From Caballeronia ptereochthonis (GTDB lineage Bacteria; Pseudomonadota; Gammaproteobacteria; Burkholderiales; Burkholderiaceae): a stretch of DNA of 64,000 nt. Under the pieces are notes generated by a model. That model saw nothing but the letters and a program-made list of their open reading frames with translations. It searched no databases and was not told where the DNA came from. The translations under genes and the position numbers were made by a program. The DNA lies in NCBI RefSeq assembly GCF_001545075.1, contig NZ_FCOB02000012.1, forward strand, positions 1-64,000, written 5' to 3'. Numbering within the stretch: position 1 is the first letter of the stretch; each line of letters starts with the position of its first letter. Shown piece after piece: positions 46,507-56,253 of the stretch.

Positions 46507-47703
46507 ATGTCGGATCATATCGAACAGGGCAGGCATATGAGCACGCAATCCATCAAGTCGCTCCAGATCGGAATGCACTGGTTTCCCGAGCGCGCGGGCG
46601 GGCTCGACCGCATGTATTACACGCTCGTCGGTGCGCTGCCGGCCGCGGGTGTCGAAGTACGCGGCGTGGTGGCGGGATCGCCGCGCGTGGCCGTTGACAC
46701 GGGCGGCGCGATTCGCGGTTTCGGGCCGGCGGCGCAATCGTTGCCGCGTCGCTTGATGAATGCGCGGAGCGCATTGCGCGAAACCTTGCGCGACGAGCGG
46801 CCGGATGTCGTGTCGTCGCATTTCGCGCTTTACACGTTTCCGGGTCTGGATGTGACGCGCGGCATTGCGCAGGTCTCGCATTTTCAGGGTCCTTGGGCTG
46901 ATGAGAGTCATGTCGAGGGCGCCGATTCGCTGGGCCAGCGCGCCAAGTTCATGCTGGAGCGGCGCGTGTATGCGCGTTCGTCGCGTCTGATCGTGTTGTC
47001 GGAGGCGTTCGGGCGGATATTGAATGCGCGCTATGGCGTGCCGGAGGAGCGCATTCGAGTCGTTCCGGGTTGCGTGCATGTAGCGCAGTTCGATCTGAAG
47101 ATGACGCGTTCCGAGGCGCGCAGGAGGCTGCAATTGCCGGTCGGTCGACCGACCGTGCTCGCGGTGAGACGGCTCGTGCGGCGCATGGGACTGGAATCTC
47201 TCATCGATGCGATGACGCGCGTCAAGCGGAAGGTGCCTGATGTGCTGCTTCTTGTCGCGGGCAAGGGGCGTCTGGCGGAGGAGTTGCAGGCGCGCATCGA
47301 TGCGGCGGGTCTGGATGACAATGTGCGTTTGCTCGGTTTCGTGCCTGATGAACAACTTGCTGCGCTTTATCGTGCGGCGGACGTGAGTATCGTGCCGACT
47401 GTTGCTCTCGAGGGATTCGGGTTGATCACGGTGGAGTCGCTTGCTTCCGGCACACCGGTGCTGGTGACGCCGGTTGGCGGATTGCCTGAGGCGGTGAGAG
47501 GCTTATCGGAGGATCTTGTTCTTGAATCGACCGGCGCGGATGCGATTGCCAATGGCCTGATCGCGGTGTTTGACGGCGCGTTGGACTTGCCGGATGAGGG
47601 GGCGTGCAGGCGTTATGCGTGGGAGAATTTTGATCGGTCGGTGATCGCTAGGCGCGTTGCGGCGGTTTATGAGGAGGCTATTCAGGTGGGACCGGGGGGG
47701 TGA
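46507..47703 (+). CDS. bceK: Family 4 glycosyltransferase
   Basis: The 398-residue GT-B enzyme has IGMHWFPERAGGLDRMYYTL, LSEAFGRILNARYGVPEERI, RVVPGCVHVAQF and the C-terminal VPTVALEGFGLITVESLASG followed by TPVLVTPVGG. It is the last plus-strand gene of the bce-I block. An ATG at 46537 preceded by AGGGCAGG is a good alternative start, which would shorten it by ten residues. A strong hairpin follows the stop codon. Confidence 0.88.
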   Translation: MSDHIEQGRHMSTQSIKSLQIGMHWFPERAGGLDRMYYTLVGALPAAGVEVRGVVAGSPRVAVDTGGAIRGFGPAAQSLPRRLMNARSALRETLRDERPDVVSSHFALYTFPGLDVTRGIAQVSHFQGPWADESHVEGADSLGQRAKFMLERRVYARSSRLIVLSEAFGRILNARYGVPEERIRVVPGCVHVAQFDLKMTRSEARRRLQLPVGRPTVLAVRRLVRRMGLESLIDAMTRVKRKVPDVLLLVAGKGRLAEELQARIDAAGLDDNVRLLGFVPDEQLAALYRAADVSIVPTVALEGFGLITVESLASGTPVLVTPVGGLPEAVRGLSEDLVLESTGADAIANGLIAVFDGALDLPDEGACRRYAWENFDRSVIARRVAAVYEEAIQVGPGG

Positions 47704-47713
47704 GGGGTTTGGG

Positions 47714-47779
47714 GCTTGTTCGTGGTCGTTTGCTTTGGCTTTCGCTTCGGCTTTCGCCGGATCCGCCGAAAGAACAAGC
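47714..47779. terminator. Bidirectional hairpin between bceK and the reductase gene
   Basis: GCTTGTTC (47714-47721) pairs with GAACAAGC (47772-47779). Inside is a near-perfect palindrome CTTTCG-CCGGATCCG-CCGAAAG (47751-47772). It lies between two convergent genes. The strand facing left ends near a CAAAACCC run, so U-richness is modest. Part of the sequence (GGATCCGGCGAAAGCCGAAGC on the minus strand) also occurs near 8549. Confidence 0.6.
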
Positions 47780-47795
47780 AAAACCCAAGACCAAA

Positions 47796-48713
47796 TCAAA
47801 CAACAACCCGAGCACTCATACAGTCATACATCCATTCGAGCGTATCCGAAATAGGCGTATGAGGAACCTGCCCGATCACCTTCCGCAGCTTGCGATTCGA
47901 CCCAACCAACCGAGCGATCTCATTGCGCCGCATGAACCTTGGATCAACGAATACATCAATCTGATACCCCGCAATGCGCGCGAGCATCTGCAGCATCTGC
48001 CCGAGCGAATGGCTATGCCCTGAACAGACGTTGAACGTCTCACCCACCGGCGCCGCCTGCAACAACTTCGCATAGATCGCCACCACATCCCTCACATCCG
48101 AGAAATCGCGGCTCACATTGAGATTGCCCAGCGATATGCGCGCCTCGCGCCGCGCAAAATGCCCGACGATCTTGGGCAGCACGTAGTCCTCGCTCTGCCC
48201 GACGCCCGTATAGTTGAACGGCCTGACGAAGATGATCGGCAAACGGTCCATCCAGAGCCGCGCCGCATGCTCCATCGCGAGCTTGCTCACCGCATAGTCG
48301 TTCGCGGGCTGAATCGACACGTCCTCGTCGATCGTCTCCACAGACGCGTTCCCATATACGTTCGCAGTGCTGGCGAGCAGCACGGCCCGCGGCTTCTTGT
48401 CGAGCGTCGTCAGGGCGGAAAGCAGATTGCGCGTGCCGACGATGTTGACCATGTACGTCTTTCCAGGCGCGTTCCCCGTGACATGCGCGGCGCCCGCGAG
48501 ATGCACGACGACATCCGGCCGAGCGTCCGCCACGAAGGACTTGAGCGCATCCGCATCGAGCAGGTCGACCGGAATGCCAACCGCATCGGCGACATCGCCG
48601 TCAGGCGAAGGCGTGATCGTGCCCCACACGTCATAGCCCGCAGACGTGAGCTCCACCGCCATGTGGCGGCCCGTGAAGCCAGAAAGGCCTGTGATGAGTG
48701 CGCGTCTTGCCAT
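47796..48713 (-). CDS. bceM: GDP-6-deoxy-D-lyxo-4-hexulose reductase (RMD type)
   Basis: The 305-residue short-chain dehydrogenase has RALITGLSGFTGRHMAVEL (NAD(P)-binding GxxGxxG), VVHLAGAAHVTG, the catalytic Tyr-Lys in ANDYAVSKLAMEHAAR and VRPFNYTGVGQ. Placed eight bases after a GDP-mannose dehydratase gene, it should reduce the 4-keto-6-deoxy intermediate to GDP-D-rhamnose, a sugar of cepacian. It matches BceM by neighbourhood; a colitose- or fucose-type role is less likely. Confidence 0.87.
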   Translation of the reverse strand: MARRALITGLSGFTGRHMAVELTSAGYDVWGTITPSPDGDVADAVGIPVDLLDADALKSFVADARPDVVVHLAGAAHVTGNAPGKTYMVNIVGTRNLLSALTTLDKKPRAVLLASTANVYGNASVETIDEDVSIQPANDYAVSKLAMEHAARLWMDRLPIIFVRPFNYTGVGQSEDYVLPKIVGHFARREARISLGNLNVSRDFSDVRDVVAIYAKLLQAAPVGETFNVCSGHSHSLGQMLQMLARIAGYQIDVFVDPRFMRRNEIARLVGSNRKLRKVIGQVPHTPISDTLEWMYDCMSARVVV

Positions 48714-48720
48714 GAGTCGC

Positions 48721-49764
48721 CTAGAAAGTCGGCTGCAGTTCGTTGCGCTTGAGGTCGGCTTCGACCATCATCTGGCACAGCGCCTCGAGCGTGGTCCTGG
48801 GCGTCCAGCCGAGCTTTTCGCGCGCTTTGTCCGCGCTGCCGATCAGCAGGTCCACCTCGGCCGGACGATAGAACTTCGGGTTCACACGCACGAGCGTGCG
48901 TCCCGTCGCCACGTCGATGCCGCGCTCGCGCTCGCCTTTGCCCGCCCATTCGAGCTGATATCCGGCAGCACCGAACGCCATGCGCACGAAGTCGCGTACG
49001 GTTTCGGTCCGGTTCGTCGCGAGCACGTAGGTATCCGGCTCGCTTGCCTGCAGCATGCGCCACATGCCCTCGACATATTCGGCGGCAAAGCCCCAATCGC
49101 GCTTGGCATCGAGATTGCCGAGCTCGAGGAGCTCTTCCTTGCCGAGACGAATCTTCGCAACGGTGTCCGTAATCTTGCGCGTGACGAACTCCCGGCCGCG
49201 CAACGGCGATTCGTGATTGAACAGAATGCCGCTGCATCCGAAGATACCGTACGACTCGCGATAATTGATGGTCGTCCAGTGCGCAAAGAGCTTGGCGACG
49301 CCGTAAGGGCTGCGCGGATAGAACGGGGTTTCCTCGCTTTGAGGAATGGCTTGCACCTTGCCGAACATCTCGGACGTGGACGCCTGGTAGTAGCGGATCT
49401 TCGGATCGATCACCCGGAGCGCTTCCAGCAGATTGAGCGCGCCCAGACCGGTGACGCCTGCCGTCGTCGAAGGCTGATCGAACGACACGCCGACGAAGCT
49501 CTGTGCCGCGAGGTTATACAGCTCGCACGCTTCGGCCGTTTCGAGCAGACGAAGATTCGAGCCCAGATCCGTCAGATCGTGCTCGACCAGCCTGAGCTTC
49601 GGATGACGTTCGATACCCAGTTCCGCGATACGCCAGAAGTTCACCGAGCTCGTGCGCCGGTAAGTGCCGACCACTTCGTACCCTTTATCGAGCAGCAGCC
49701 TGGCGAGATACGCGCCGTCCTGTCCCGATACGCCTGTGATGATCGCTTTGAGCTGCGTGGCCAT
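48721..49764 (-). CDS. bceN: GDP-mannose 4,6-dehydratase
   Basis: The 347-residue enzyme has [44 protein letters not shown], the catalytic [10 protein letters not shown] and [18 protein letters not shown], all signatures of GMD. It converts GDP-mannose to GDP-4-keto-6-deoxymannose, the substrate of the reductase downstream. The two minus-strand genes form an operon that is divergent from the beta-propeller gene. Confidence 0.95.
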   Translation of the reverse strand: MATQLKAIITGVSGQDGAYLARLLLDKGYEVVGTYRRTSSVNFWRIAELGIERHPKLRLVEHDLTDLGSNLRLLETAEACELYNLAAQSFVGVSFDQPSTTAGVTGLGALNLLEALRVIDPKIRYYQASTSEMFGKVQAIPQSEETPFYPRSPYGVAKLFAHWTTINYRESYGIFGCSGILFNHESPLRGREFVTRKITDTVAKIRLGKEELLELGNLDAKRDWGFAAEYVEGMWRMLQASEPDTYVLATNRTETVRDFVRMAFGAAGYQLEWAGKGERERGIDVATGRTLVRVNPKFYRPAEVDLLIGSADKAREKLGWTPRTTLEALCQMMVEADLKRNELQPTF

Positions 49765-49909
49765 GGGTTCTACCTCATCGAGATGTCATGAGGCGATTCT
49801 AGGGAAAAGAAAACGAAAAAATATCCGTGCGCGATGGGTTCCCGATAGCCGTATTTTTCAAGCGACGACGCGCGATTTGCATGGCGGCCGCAGCGGCATC
49901 TCCAGATAA

Positions 49910-49964
49910 GGCGGCCACTTTGCACCACTAAAGCCCGCGAAATTAATTTTCGTTTTTTTAGCTT
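49910..49964 (+). promoter_or_regulatory. Possible sigma-54 type promoter and AT-rich motif upstream of the beta-propeller gene
   Basis: AGGCGGCCACTTTGCA (49909-49924) places GG and GC ten bases apart, the spacing of a -24/-12 promoter, with a good TTTGCA half and a weaker GGC half. Downstream, CGTTTTTTTAGC (49951-49962) is the reverse of the GCTAAAAAA motif found in other EPS control regions. In Burkholderia the sigma-54 regulator BerB is known to act on cepacian genes, so the match is plausible but unproven. Confidence 0.3.
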
Positions 49965-50027
49965 TATTTGGCCTCTAACCTCAATGCGTCAAATCGGGCC
50001 GTTGAAGCGGCGCTATCGGAGGAGCAT

Positions 50028-52256
50028 TTGCGGCGTACCGTGTCGTTCAGATCGGCTTGCGTTTCTCTTTGCATCGCGTTCGCGCTTGCCGCAGCGCTCG
50101 CGGAGGCGGCGCCGGTGCGCGTGCTCGACGCCAAATCGTCCTGGATCGGGAATACGTTCGGTTTCGGCAACGGCACGTGGACGCAGATCAACATCACGGC
50201 GATTGCCGTCGCGCCCGATGGACGCGTGTTCACCAATTCGCCCTGGGATGAAAGCGGCGCCGAAGCGAGTGTCTATCGCGACGGACAGATGCTCGGCTAC
50301 GCCGGCGGCACGCACGGATGGGGCGGCTCGGGCGGCAATGCGGTCGCGGTGAATTCACGTTATGTGTTCGTCTCCGTCGGTGTCGGAAACGAGAAGGGAC
50401 GGCTCGTCAAGGAAGGCGTGTGGCCGCCTTCGGGCCGGCAATGGATCGGCGTTTCGCGGCGCGATATAGGCGACATGAAACGTCCCGTGCCCTTCGAAGG
50501 CGGTCCCGATGGCGCCATCGCCAGAAAGGCGCTGGCGAACGACAAGGACCCGCGCGCGACACTCGCGCGCAGTTTCCTGACGATCAACGACACGCCGAAC
50601 GATGCGCGTCAGGACGTAGGCGGCCTCGCGGCGAGCGATGCGCTCTTGTATGTGGCGAACACGACGCAGGACCGCATCGAGCGCTACGACGCGCAGTCGA
50701 TGCAGAAGCAATCGCAATGGAGCGCGCCGCAGCCGGGACGCATCGCGCTTGCGCCCGACGGTTCGTTGTGGGCCATCGTCGAGAGTCTCGGAGAACATCC
50801 GCGCATCGTGCATTACGGCGCTTCGGGAGAAGCGTTGAGCGATGCGCCGCGCTTGCAGGCGGACAGCATCGCGGTCGATGTCGCGCTGGACAAGCAGGGG
50901 CGTTTGCTGGTGGCGGATAACGGACCACGTCAGCAAGTGCTGTTCTTCACGAAGGAAGGCGGTGCGTATCGCGAGTCCGGTACGTTGGGCGAGCGCGGCG
51001 GCATCTTCTCCGGCGTCGCGGGCAAGCCAGGCCCGCGTCGCTTCAACGGGCTGACCGGCGTGGGCGTGGATGCTGCGGGCAACGTGTATGTATCGACCAA
51101 TGGAATCGGTCCGCATAACGGCCCGATCGGCGCGGGACTCGGCGCGACGCTGGAAAGCTATGCGCCCGGCGGCGCATTGCGCTGGCAGACGCAGGGACTT
51201 CTTTTCGTCGACGGCGCGTGGATGGACCCGGGCAGGCCCGATAGCGTGTACACGGGCAACAAGCGTTTCGAACTGGATCTCTCGAAGCCTGCGGGACAGG
51301 AATGGAAATACGCGGCCTTCCTGTCGGGACGTTTCAAGTATCCGGATGACCCGGTGTTTCATGTCGATCAATGGCCGGGCTTGCCTGTCGCGCGAAGGCT
51401 CGAAGGCCGGACGTTCCTGTATCTGACGGACATGTATGCGGACCACTTGAAGATCTATCGCTTCGATGCAAAGCGCGACGGCGAGCTCGCGATTCCATCG
51501 GGCTTCATCGCGGGACGGCCGCGTCCGGTGCAGAACGTGCCGAATCGACCGGAGGGCGGCGAATGGATCTGGCGCGATCTGAACGGCAACGGCCGTTTCG
51601 ATGCCGGCGAGTTTCAGCGCAATCCAGGCACGGCGCGCATCACGGGCGGATGGGGCTGGTGGGTCGATACGAAGGGTGACATCTGGCGCACGAGCGATGT
51701 GAAGGGCATTCATCGCCTGCGCTACGGCGGACTCGACAAGCAGGGCAATCCCGTCTACGACTACGCGAACGTGCAGACGTACCCCGTGCCCGCACCCTTC
51801 ACCGAGTTGCGCCGCGCCGTCTATGACGCCGCATCGGACACGATGTACATCACCGGCTACACGGCCGAGGAACCCTATGACCGCCGCTTCTGGAAGGAAG
51901 TCGGGCGCCGTCTCGTGCGCTACGACCATTGGTCGGGCGATCCGCGGGCGCGCTATTCGATCGACCTGCCCTGGGACACGCAAGCGAAGCCGCTCTCGAC
52001 GGTCATCGGCGTGACGGTGGAGGGGCAATATGTGTTCGCGGTCGAACCGGTCGGCGATGTGCACGTGTACGACAAGGACTCGGGCAAGGAAGTCGGCGTC
52101 ATCAAGCCGGGACCGGAAGTCGGCAACGCATCCGGCTGGGTAGACGTGCCTAACGGCGTGAGCGCGCATCGGCGCGGCAATGGCGAGTATCTCGTGTTCG
52201 TCGAAGAGGATGCGCGCGGCAAGGTGATGATGTACCGCTGGACCCCCAAGAGTTGA
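50028..52256 (+). CDS. Secreted beta-propeller protein with an EF-hand loop, unknown function, in the EPS locus
   Basis: The 742-residue protein has a signal peptide (RRTVSFRSACVSLCIAFALA, cleavage likely after ALAEA) and a long region of NHL/YWTD-like repeats (ITAIAVAPDGRVF, VDVALDKQGRLLVADN, LTGVGVDAAGNVYVSTNG). The segment DLNGNGRFDAGE fits a complete EF-hand calcium loop. I chose a TTG start at 50028 because GGAGG lies five bases upstream; GTG at 50040 is an alternative and nothing upstream has a ribosome binding site. It is 17 bases from the flippase gene. It could bind, modify or degrade the polymer in the periplasm; I do not recognise it as a standard bce gene. Confidence 0.75.
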   Translation: MRRTVSFRSACVSLCIAFALAAALAEAAPVRVLDAKSSWIGNTFGFGNGTWTQINITAIAVAPDGRVFTNSPWDESGAEASVYRDGQMLGYAGGTHGWGGSGGNAVAVNSRYVFVSVGVGNEKGRLVKEGVWPPSGRQWIGVSRRDIGDMKRPVPFEGGPDGAIARKALANDKDPRATLARSFLTINDTPNDARQDVGGLAASDALLYVANTTQDRIERYDAQSMQKQSQWSAPQPGRIALAPDGSLWAIVESLGEHPRIVHYGASGEALSDAPRLQADSIAVDVALDKQGRLLVADNGPRQQVLFFTKEGGAYRESGTLGERGGIFSGVAGKPGPRRFNGLTGVGVDAAGNVYVSTNGIGPHNGPIGAGLGATLESYAPGGALRWQTQGLLFVDGAWMDPGRPDSVYTGNKRFELDLSKPAGQEWKYAAFLSGRFKYPDDPVFHVDQWPGLPVARRLEGRTFLYLTDMYADHLKIYRFDAKRDGELAIPSGFIAGRPRPVQNVPNRPEGGEWIWRDLNGNGRFDAGEFQRNPGTARITGGWGWWVDTKGDIWRTSDVKGIHRLRYGGLDKQGNPVYDYANVQTYPVPAPFTELRRAVYDAASDTMYITGYTAEEPYDRRFWKEVGRRLVRYDHWSGDPRARYSIDLPWDTQAKPLSTVIGVTVEGQYVFAVEPVGDVHVYDKDSGKEVGVIKPGPEVGNASGWVDVPNGVSAHRRGNGEYLVFVEEDARGKVMMYRWTPKS

Positions 52257-52273
52257 ACGCGCGAGGAAAGCCG

Positions 52274-53773
52274 ATGGAAAAGAGCATGGTCAGGAACGTC
52301 GCGATCAACTTCATCGGGTTGATCCTGCCGACTTTCGTCTCGCTCGCGACGGTGCCCGCGTATATCCGGCTAGTGGGCGTCGAGCGTTATGGCGTCATCA
52401 GCCTCGTATGGACGCTCATCGGCTATTTCAGCATTCTCGATCTCGGCATGAGCATGGCCGCGCAGCATCAGATCGCCCGGGCGCAGGCGGCGGGCAATGT
52501 CGAGCAACGCGCGCGCGTATTCTGGAGCGCGGTGTGGCTCAACCTCGCGACCGGCGTGATGGGCGGCCTGGCGATCTACTTCGGCGCGTTCATCTACACC
52601 GCGTACGTCGCGCATTCCGCGCCCGCCTTGCAGCAGGAGGTGTATCGCGCGTTGCCGTGGCTCGCACTCGCGATTCCGATTGCCAACGTGTCGTGGGTTT
52701 TTGCGGGCGCGATCAACGCAATGGAGCGCTTCGGCGTCTACAACGCGAATCAGACGTTCGGCACATTTCTCTTCCAGTTGCTGCCGCTGGGTGCCGCATG
52801 GTTCATCGCGCCGAATCTGCAAACGGTGATCGCGGCGGCTGTGGTTGCGCGTCTGCTCGCGGCGCTGTTGCTCGCGAGAGCCAGCTTCAGGCTGCTTGAA
52901 ATACACCGTATCGACTGGCCGAAGCGCAACGTCGCGGGCGGACTGTTCCGCTTCGGCGGATGGATGCTTGTCTCGTCGATCACGACGATGCTCACCGATT
53001 CGCTCGATCGAGTCCTGCTCGGCGCGCATCTCGGCGCTCGCTTCGTCACGTACTACACGGTGCCGCAGAATCTCGTCACGCGCCTGAACATGCTGCCGAA
53101 CGCGATGGTGCGCACGCTGTTTCCGCGTCTTTCCGCGATCGATCGTAGCGACGCGAACGGCATGGCGGCGACGTCGCTCGAATTTCTCAACGGCGTGTTC
53201 ACGCCGCTCGCGCTCTTCGCGATGCTCGTGCTCGAACCCTTCCTGCATGTGTGGATCGGCTCCGATCTTGCGGTCGCGAGCGCGCCGGTGGGCCGCATTC
53301 TCGTTATCGCGGTCTGGCTCGTCGGGCAGGCGGGCGTCACGCGCATCCTGATTCAGTCGCAAATCGATCCGGCGGCCGCGGCGCGCGCGGGGCTATTCCA
53401 GTTGCCGTTCTTCGTGGCGCTGCTCTGGTTCGGCATCGAACGATTCGGGCCGGTGGGCGCGGCGAGCGTCGTCGCGCTGCGCTCGCTCGCGGACTACGCG
53501 GTGCTCTTGTGGATGTCGCGGGTGCGGGCAAGGCCCATTGCGCTCGACATGTTCGCGCATCTCGCGTTTCTGATTGCCGGTATCGCGCTCGGCGACATGA
53601 TCGATGCAACGGCCCACCCCTTTTACGCGATCGCGACAGCGTTGCTGCTTGCGCTTGCCAACGCAGGATGGTCCGTGCTGACGCGTCCCGTTCTGCGCTC
53701 GCTGGTTCGCACCTTCGCGCAAAAGCTCGGATCACGCATCCCTTCACCTCAGAAAGCGAGGAGTGACGCATGA
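52274..53773 (+). CDS. bceQ: Oligosaccharide flippase (Wzx family)
   Basis: The 499-residue protein has about 12-14 membrane segments of the MATE/MVF type (NVAINFIGLILPTFVSLATV, GYFSILDLGMSMAAQHQIAR, GGWMLVSSITTMLTDSLDRV). It should move the undecaprenyl-linked repeat unit across the inner membrane. The ATG at 52274 has GAGGAAA upstream. Its stop overlaps the start of the next gene in an ATGA. Confidence 0.9.
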   Translation: MEKSMVRNVAINFIGLILPTFVSLATVPAYIRLVGVERYGVISLVWTLIGYFSILDLGMSMAAQHQIARAQAAGNVEQRARVFWSAVWLNLATGVMGGLAIYFGAFIYTAYVAHSAPALQQEVYRALPWLALAIPIANVSWVFAGAINAMERFGVYNANQTFGTFLFQLLPLGAAWFIAPNLQTVIAAAVVARLLAALLLARASFRLLEIHRIDWPKRNVAGGLFRFGGWMLVSSITTMLTDSLDRVLLGAHLGARFVTYYTVPQNLVTRLNMLPNAMVRTLFPRLSAIDRSDANGMAATSLEFLNGVFTPLALFAMLVLEPFLHVWIGSDLAVASAPVGRILVIAVWLVGQAGVTRILIQSQIDPAAAARAGLFQLPFFVALLWFGIERFGPVGAASVVALRSLADYAVLLWMSRVRARPIALDMFAHLAFLIAGIALGDMIDATAHPFYAIATALLLALANAGWSVLTRPVLRSLVRTFAQKLGSRIPSPQKARSDA

Positions 53774-56241
53774 AAATGGAATTCGAAGACGCGTTCATCG
53801 GACGCGCAAAGTCGCGTCACTTCCTGCATGAGAATGCGCCAATCATGGCGCCGGCGCCGCGGCGCGAGCGCAGCGTGCCGCTCGAGAACGGCATGCCGCG
53901 CGTCGCGATCGTGCACGACTGGCTCGTCACGTACGCGGGCGCGGAGCGCGTGCTGGAACAGATCATCGCGTGCTTTCCGGATGCGGATATCTTCAGTGTC
54001 GTCGATTTTCTCGAAGATCGCTCGTTCCTGCACGGCAAGCGCGCGACGACGTCCTTCATCCAGAAGCTGCCATTCGCGAAGAAGCGCTATCGCGCGTATC
54101 TGCCGCTCATGCCGCTCGCGATCGAGCAGCTCGATCTTTCCGGCTACGATCTCGTGATCTCCAGCAGCCACGCGGTGGCCAAAGGCGTGCTGACCGGGCC
54201 CGATCAGGTCCACGTGAGCTATGTGCATTCGCCAATACGCTACGCCTGGGACTTGCAGCATCAGTATCTGCAGCAGTCGAATCTGACAGCGGGCATGAAG
54301 TCGCTCCTTGCGCGGCTCATTCTGCATTACATGCGCAACTGGGACATCCGCACGTCGAATTCGGTGAATCATTTCATCGCCAATTCGGACTTCATTGCGC
54401 GGCGCATTCACAAGGTGTACCGGCGCACCTCGAAGGTGATCTTTCCGCCGGTCGATGTCGCGTCGTTCGAGCTTTGCGAACAGAAGGAAGACTTCTACCT
54501 GACCGCGTCGCGCATGGTGCCGTACAAGAAGATCGATGTCGTCGTCGAAGCGTTCGCGCGCATGCCCGGGCGCAAGCTCGTCGTGATCGGCGACGGTCCC
54601 GACATGGCGAAGATTCGCGCGAAGGCGACGCCGAACGTCGAGATCATGGGTTATCAGCCGTTCGCCGTGCTGCACGAGAAGATGCGCCGCGCGAAGGCAT
54701 TCGTGTTCGCAGCCGAGGAAGACTTCGGGATATCCGTCGTCGAGGCGCAAGCGTGCGGGACGCCGGTCATCGCGTATGGCAAGGGCGGTGTGCTCGAAAC
54801 GGTGCTCGACGAGTCGCATCCGCAACCGACCGGCATGTTCTTCCCGATGCAGACGCCGGATGCGATCGTCGATGCCGTCGATGCGTTCGAGCGCGACGGC
54901 ATCGCGTTCCGTCCCGCCGATTGCCGCAGGAACGCGGAGCGCTTCTCGAATGCGCGCTTTCGCGAGGAATTGCGCGCACATGTGGCCCAGATCGTGCCGC
55001 AGTTCGTGCTGCCGCCGTTGCCCGTCGATGAAAAGCCGGCCGCGCCGGCCATGACCGAGCCGCCGGGCGATTTGCGCGTGCTTGCGGTCGATCAGAGCGG
55101 CGCGCTCGGCGGCGCGGAACTGTCGATGCTCGAAGTCGTGAAGAACATGCGGGGCAACGTGCAGACCGTGCTCTTCGACGATGGCCCGTTCCGCATCGCT
55201 CTGGAAGCGGTCGGCGTGAAGGTCGACGTGCTCGATGGCAAGTCGCTCGGCAATGTGCGCAAGGACGGCGGAACACGTCCGGGCGTAAACATGCTGGGCG
55301 GCGCGCTCAGGCTCCTGCGCGGCACGCTCGAGAAATCGCGCGATGCGGACGTCATCTACGTGAACACGCAGCGCGCGATGGTGATCGGCGCGATCGCCGG
55401 TCTCATTTCGCGCAGGCCGGTCGTGTGGCATCTGCGCGATATCGTCAGCGAGGAACATTTCGGCCGTACGCAGCTCGCGATCATCAAGTGGTGCACCAAG
55501 CTGATGCTCGAGCATGTGATCGCGAACTCGACGGCATCGGCGGCGGCGGTGACCGCACTCACGCGCTTGCGCGAGGAGCGGCTCGACGTCGTGTTCAATG
55601 GCATCTCGGCGGAGCCATTCACGGATCTCGAAGCGGTCGCGCAGCACCAGTTGCGCGCGCGCTTCGGCTTGCCACCGGATGCGTTTCTGGTCGGCAGCTT
55701 CAGCCGCCTCGCGCGCTGGAAGGGGCAGCATGTGTTGCTGGAGGCGCTGCTCGAATGTCCGGAGATGCATGCTGTGCTCGTCGGCGCGGCGCTCTTCGGC
55801 GAAGGCGATTACGAGGCGGAGTTGCGTACATTCGTGAAGGAACACGCGCTCGCGGATCGCGTGCATTTTCTGGGCTTTCAGGACGATATCGCCGCGTGCA
55901 TGAAGGCCGTCGATGTGGTCACGCATACGTCGATCATGCCGGAGCCTTTCGGGCGCGTCATCATCGAAGGCATGTTGTCGAAACGGCCTGTCGTGGCGAC
56001 GCGTGCGGGCGGCGTGATGGATATCGTCGAAGACGGGGAGAACGGCATTCTCTGTTCCCCCGGCGACGCCGCCGAGCTGGCGCGCGTTCTCGAAAGGCTC
56101 AAGAGCAATGCGCCCTTGCGCGAGCGGCTCGTCGAGCAGGGCTATGTCAATGCGACGAGCCGGTTTGGCACGCAGCGGTATGTCGAGAGCGTGGAGAAGA
56201 TCCTGGCCGATGTGGCGGAACGGACGCGCAAACGAGGGTGA
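53770..56241 (+). CDS. bceR: Double glycosyltransferase, two GT-B (GT4) domains in one chain
   Basis: The 823-residue protein holds two complete GT4 modules. The first (about 40-415) has VAIVHDWLVTYAGAERVLEQ, the DQVHVSYVHSPIRYAWD motif and FAAEEDFGISVVEAQACGTP. The second (about 440-815) has LAVDQSGALGGAELSMLEVV, VGSFSRLARWKGQHVLLEAL and SIMPEPFGRVIIEGMLSKRP. Each has its own nucleotide-sugar site, so it can add two sugars in sequence. The size and layout match BceR. GGAG precedes the ATG. Confidence 0.92.
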   Translation: MKMEFEDAFIGRAKSRHFLHENAPIMAPAPRRERSVPLENGMPRVAIVHDWLVTYAGAERVLEQIIACFPDADIFSVVDFLEDRSFLHGKRATTSFIQKLPFAKKRYRAYLPLMPLAIEQLDLSGYDLVISSSHAVAKGVLTGPDQVHVSYVHSPIRYAWDLQHQYLQQSNLTAGMKSLLARLILHYMRNWDIRTSNSVNHFIANSDFIARRIHKVYRRTSKVIFPPVDVASFELCEQKEDFYLTASRMVPYKKIDVVVEAFARMPGRKLVVIGDGPDMAKIRAKATPNVEIMGYQPFAVLHEKMRRAKAFVFAAEEDFGISVVEAQACGTPVIAYGKGGVLETVLDESHPQPTGMFFPMQTPDAIVDAVDAFERDGIAFRPADCRRNAERFSNARFREELRAHVAQIVPQFVLPPLPVDEKPAAPAMTEPPGDLRVLAVDQSGALGGAELSMLEVVKNMRGNVQTVLFDDGPFRIALEAVGVKVDVLDGKSLGNVRKDGGTRPGVNMLGGALRLLRGTLEKSRDADVIYVNTQRAMVIGAIAGLISRRPVVWHLRDIVSEEHFGRTQLAIIKWCTKLMLEHVIANSTASAAAVTALTRLREERLDVVFNGISAEPFTDLEAVAQHQLRARFGLPPDAFLVGSFSRLARWKGQHVLLEALLECPEMHAVLVGAALFGEGDYEAELRTFVKEHALADRVHFLGFQDDIAACMKAVDVVTHTSIMPEPFGRVIIEGMLSKRPVVATRAGGVMDIVEDGENGILCSPGDAAELARVLERLKSNAPLRERLVEQGYVNATSRFGTQRYVESVEKILADVAERTRKRG

Positions 56242-56253
56242 ACGTCGACGGGC

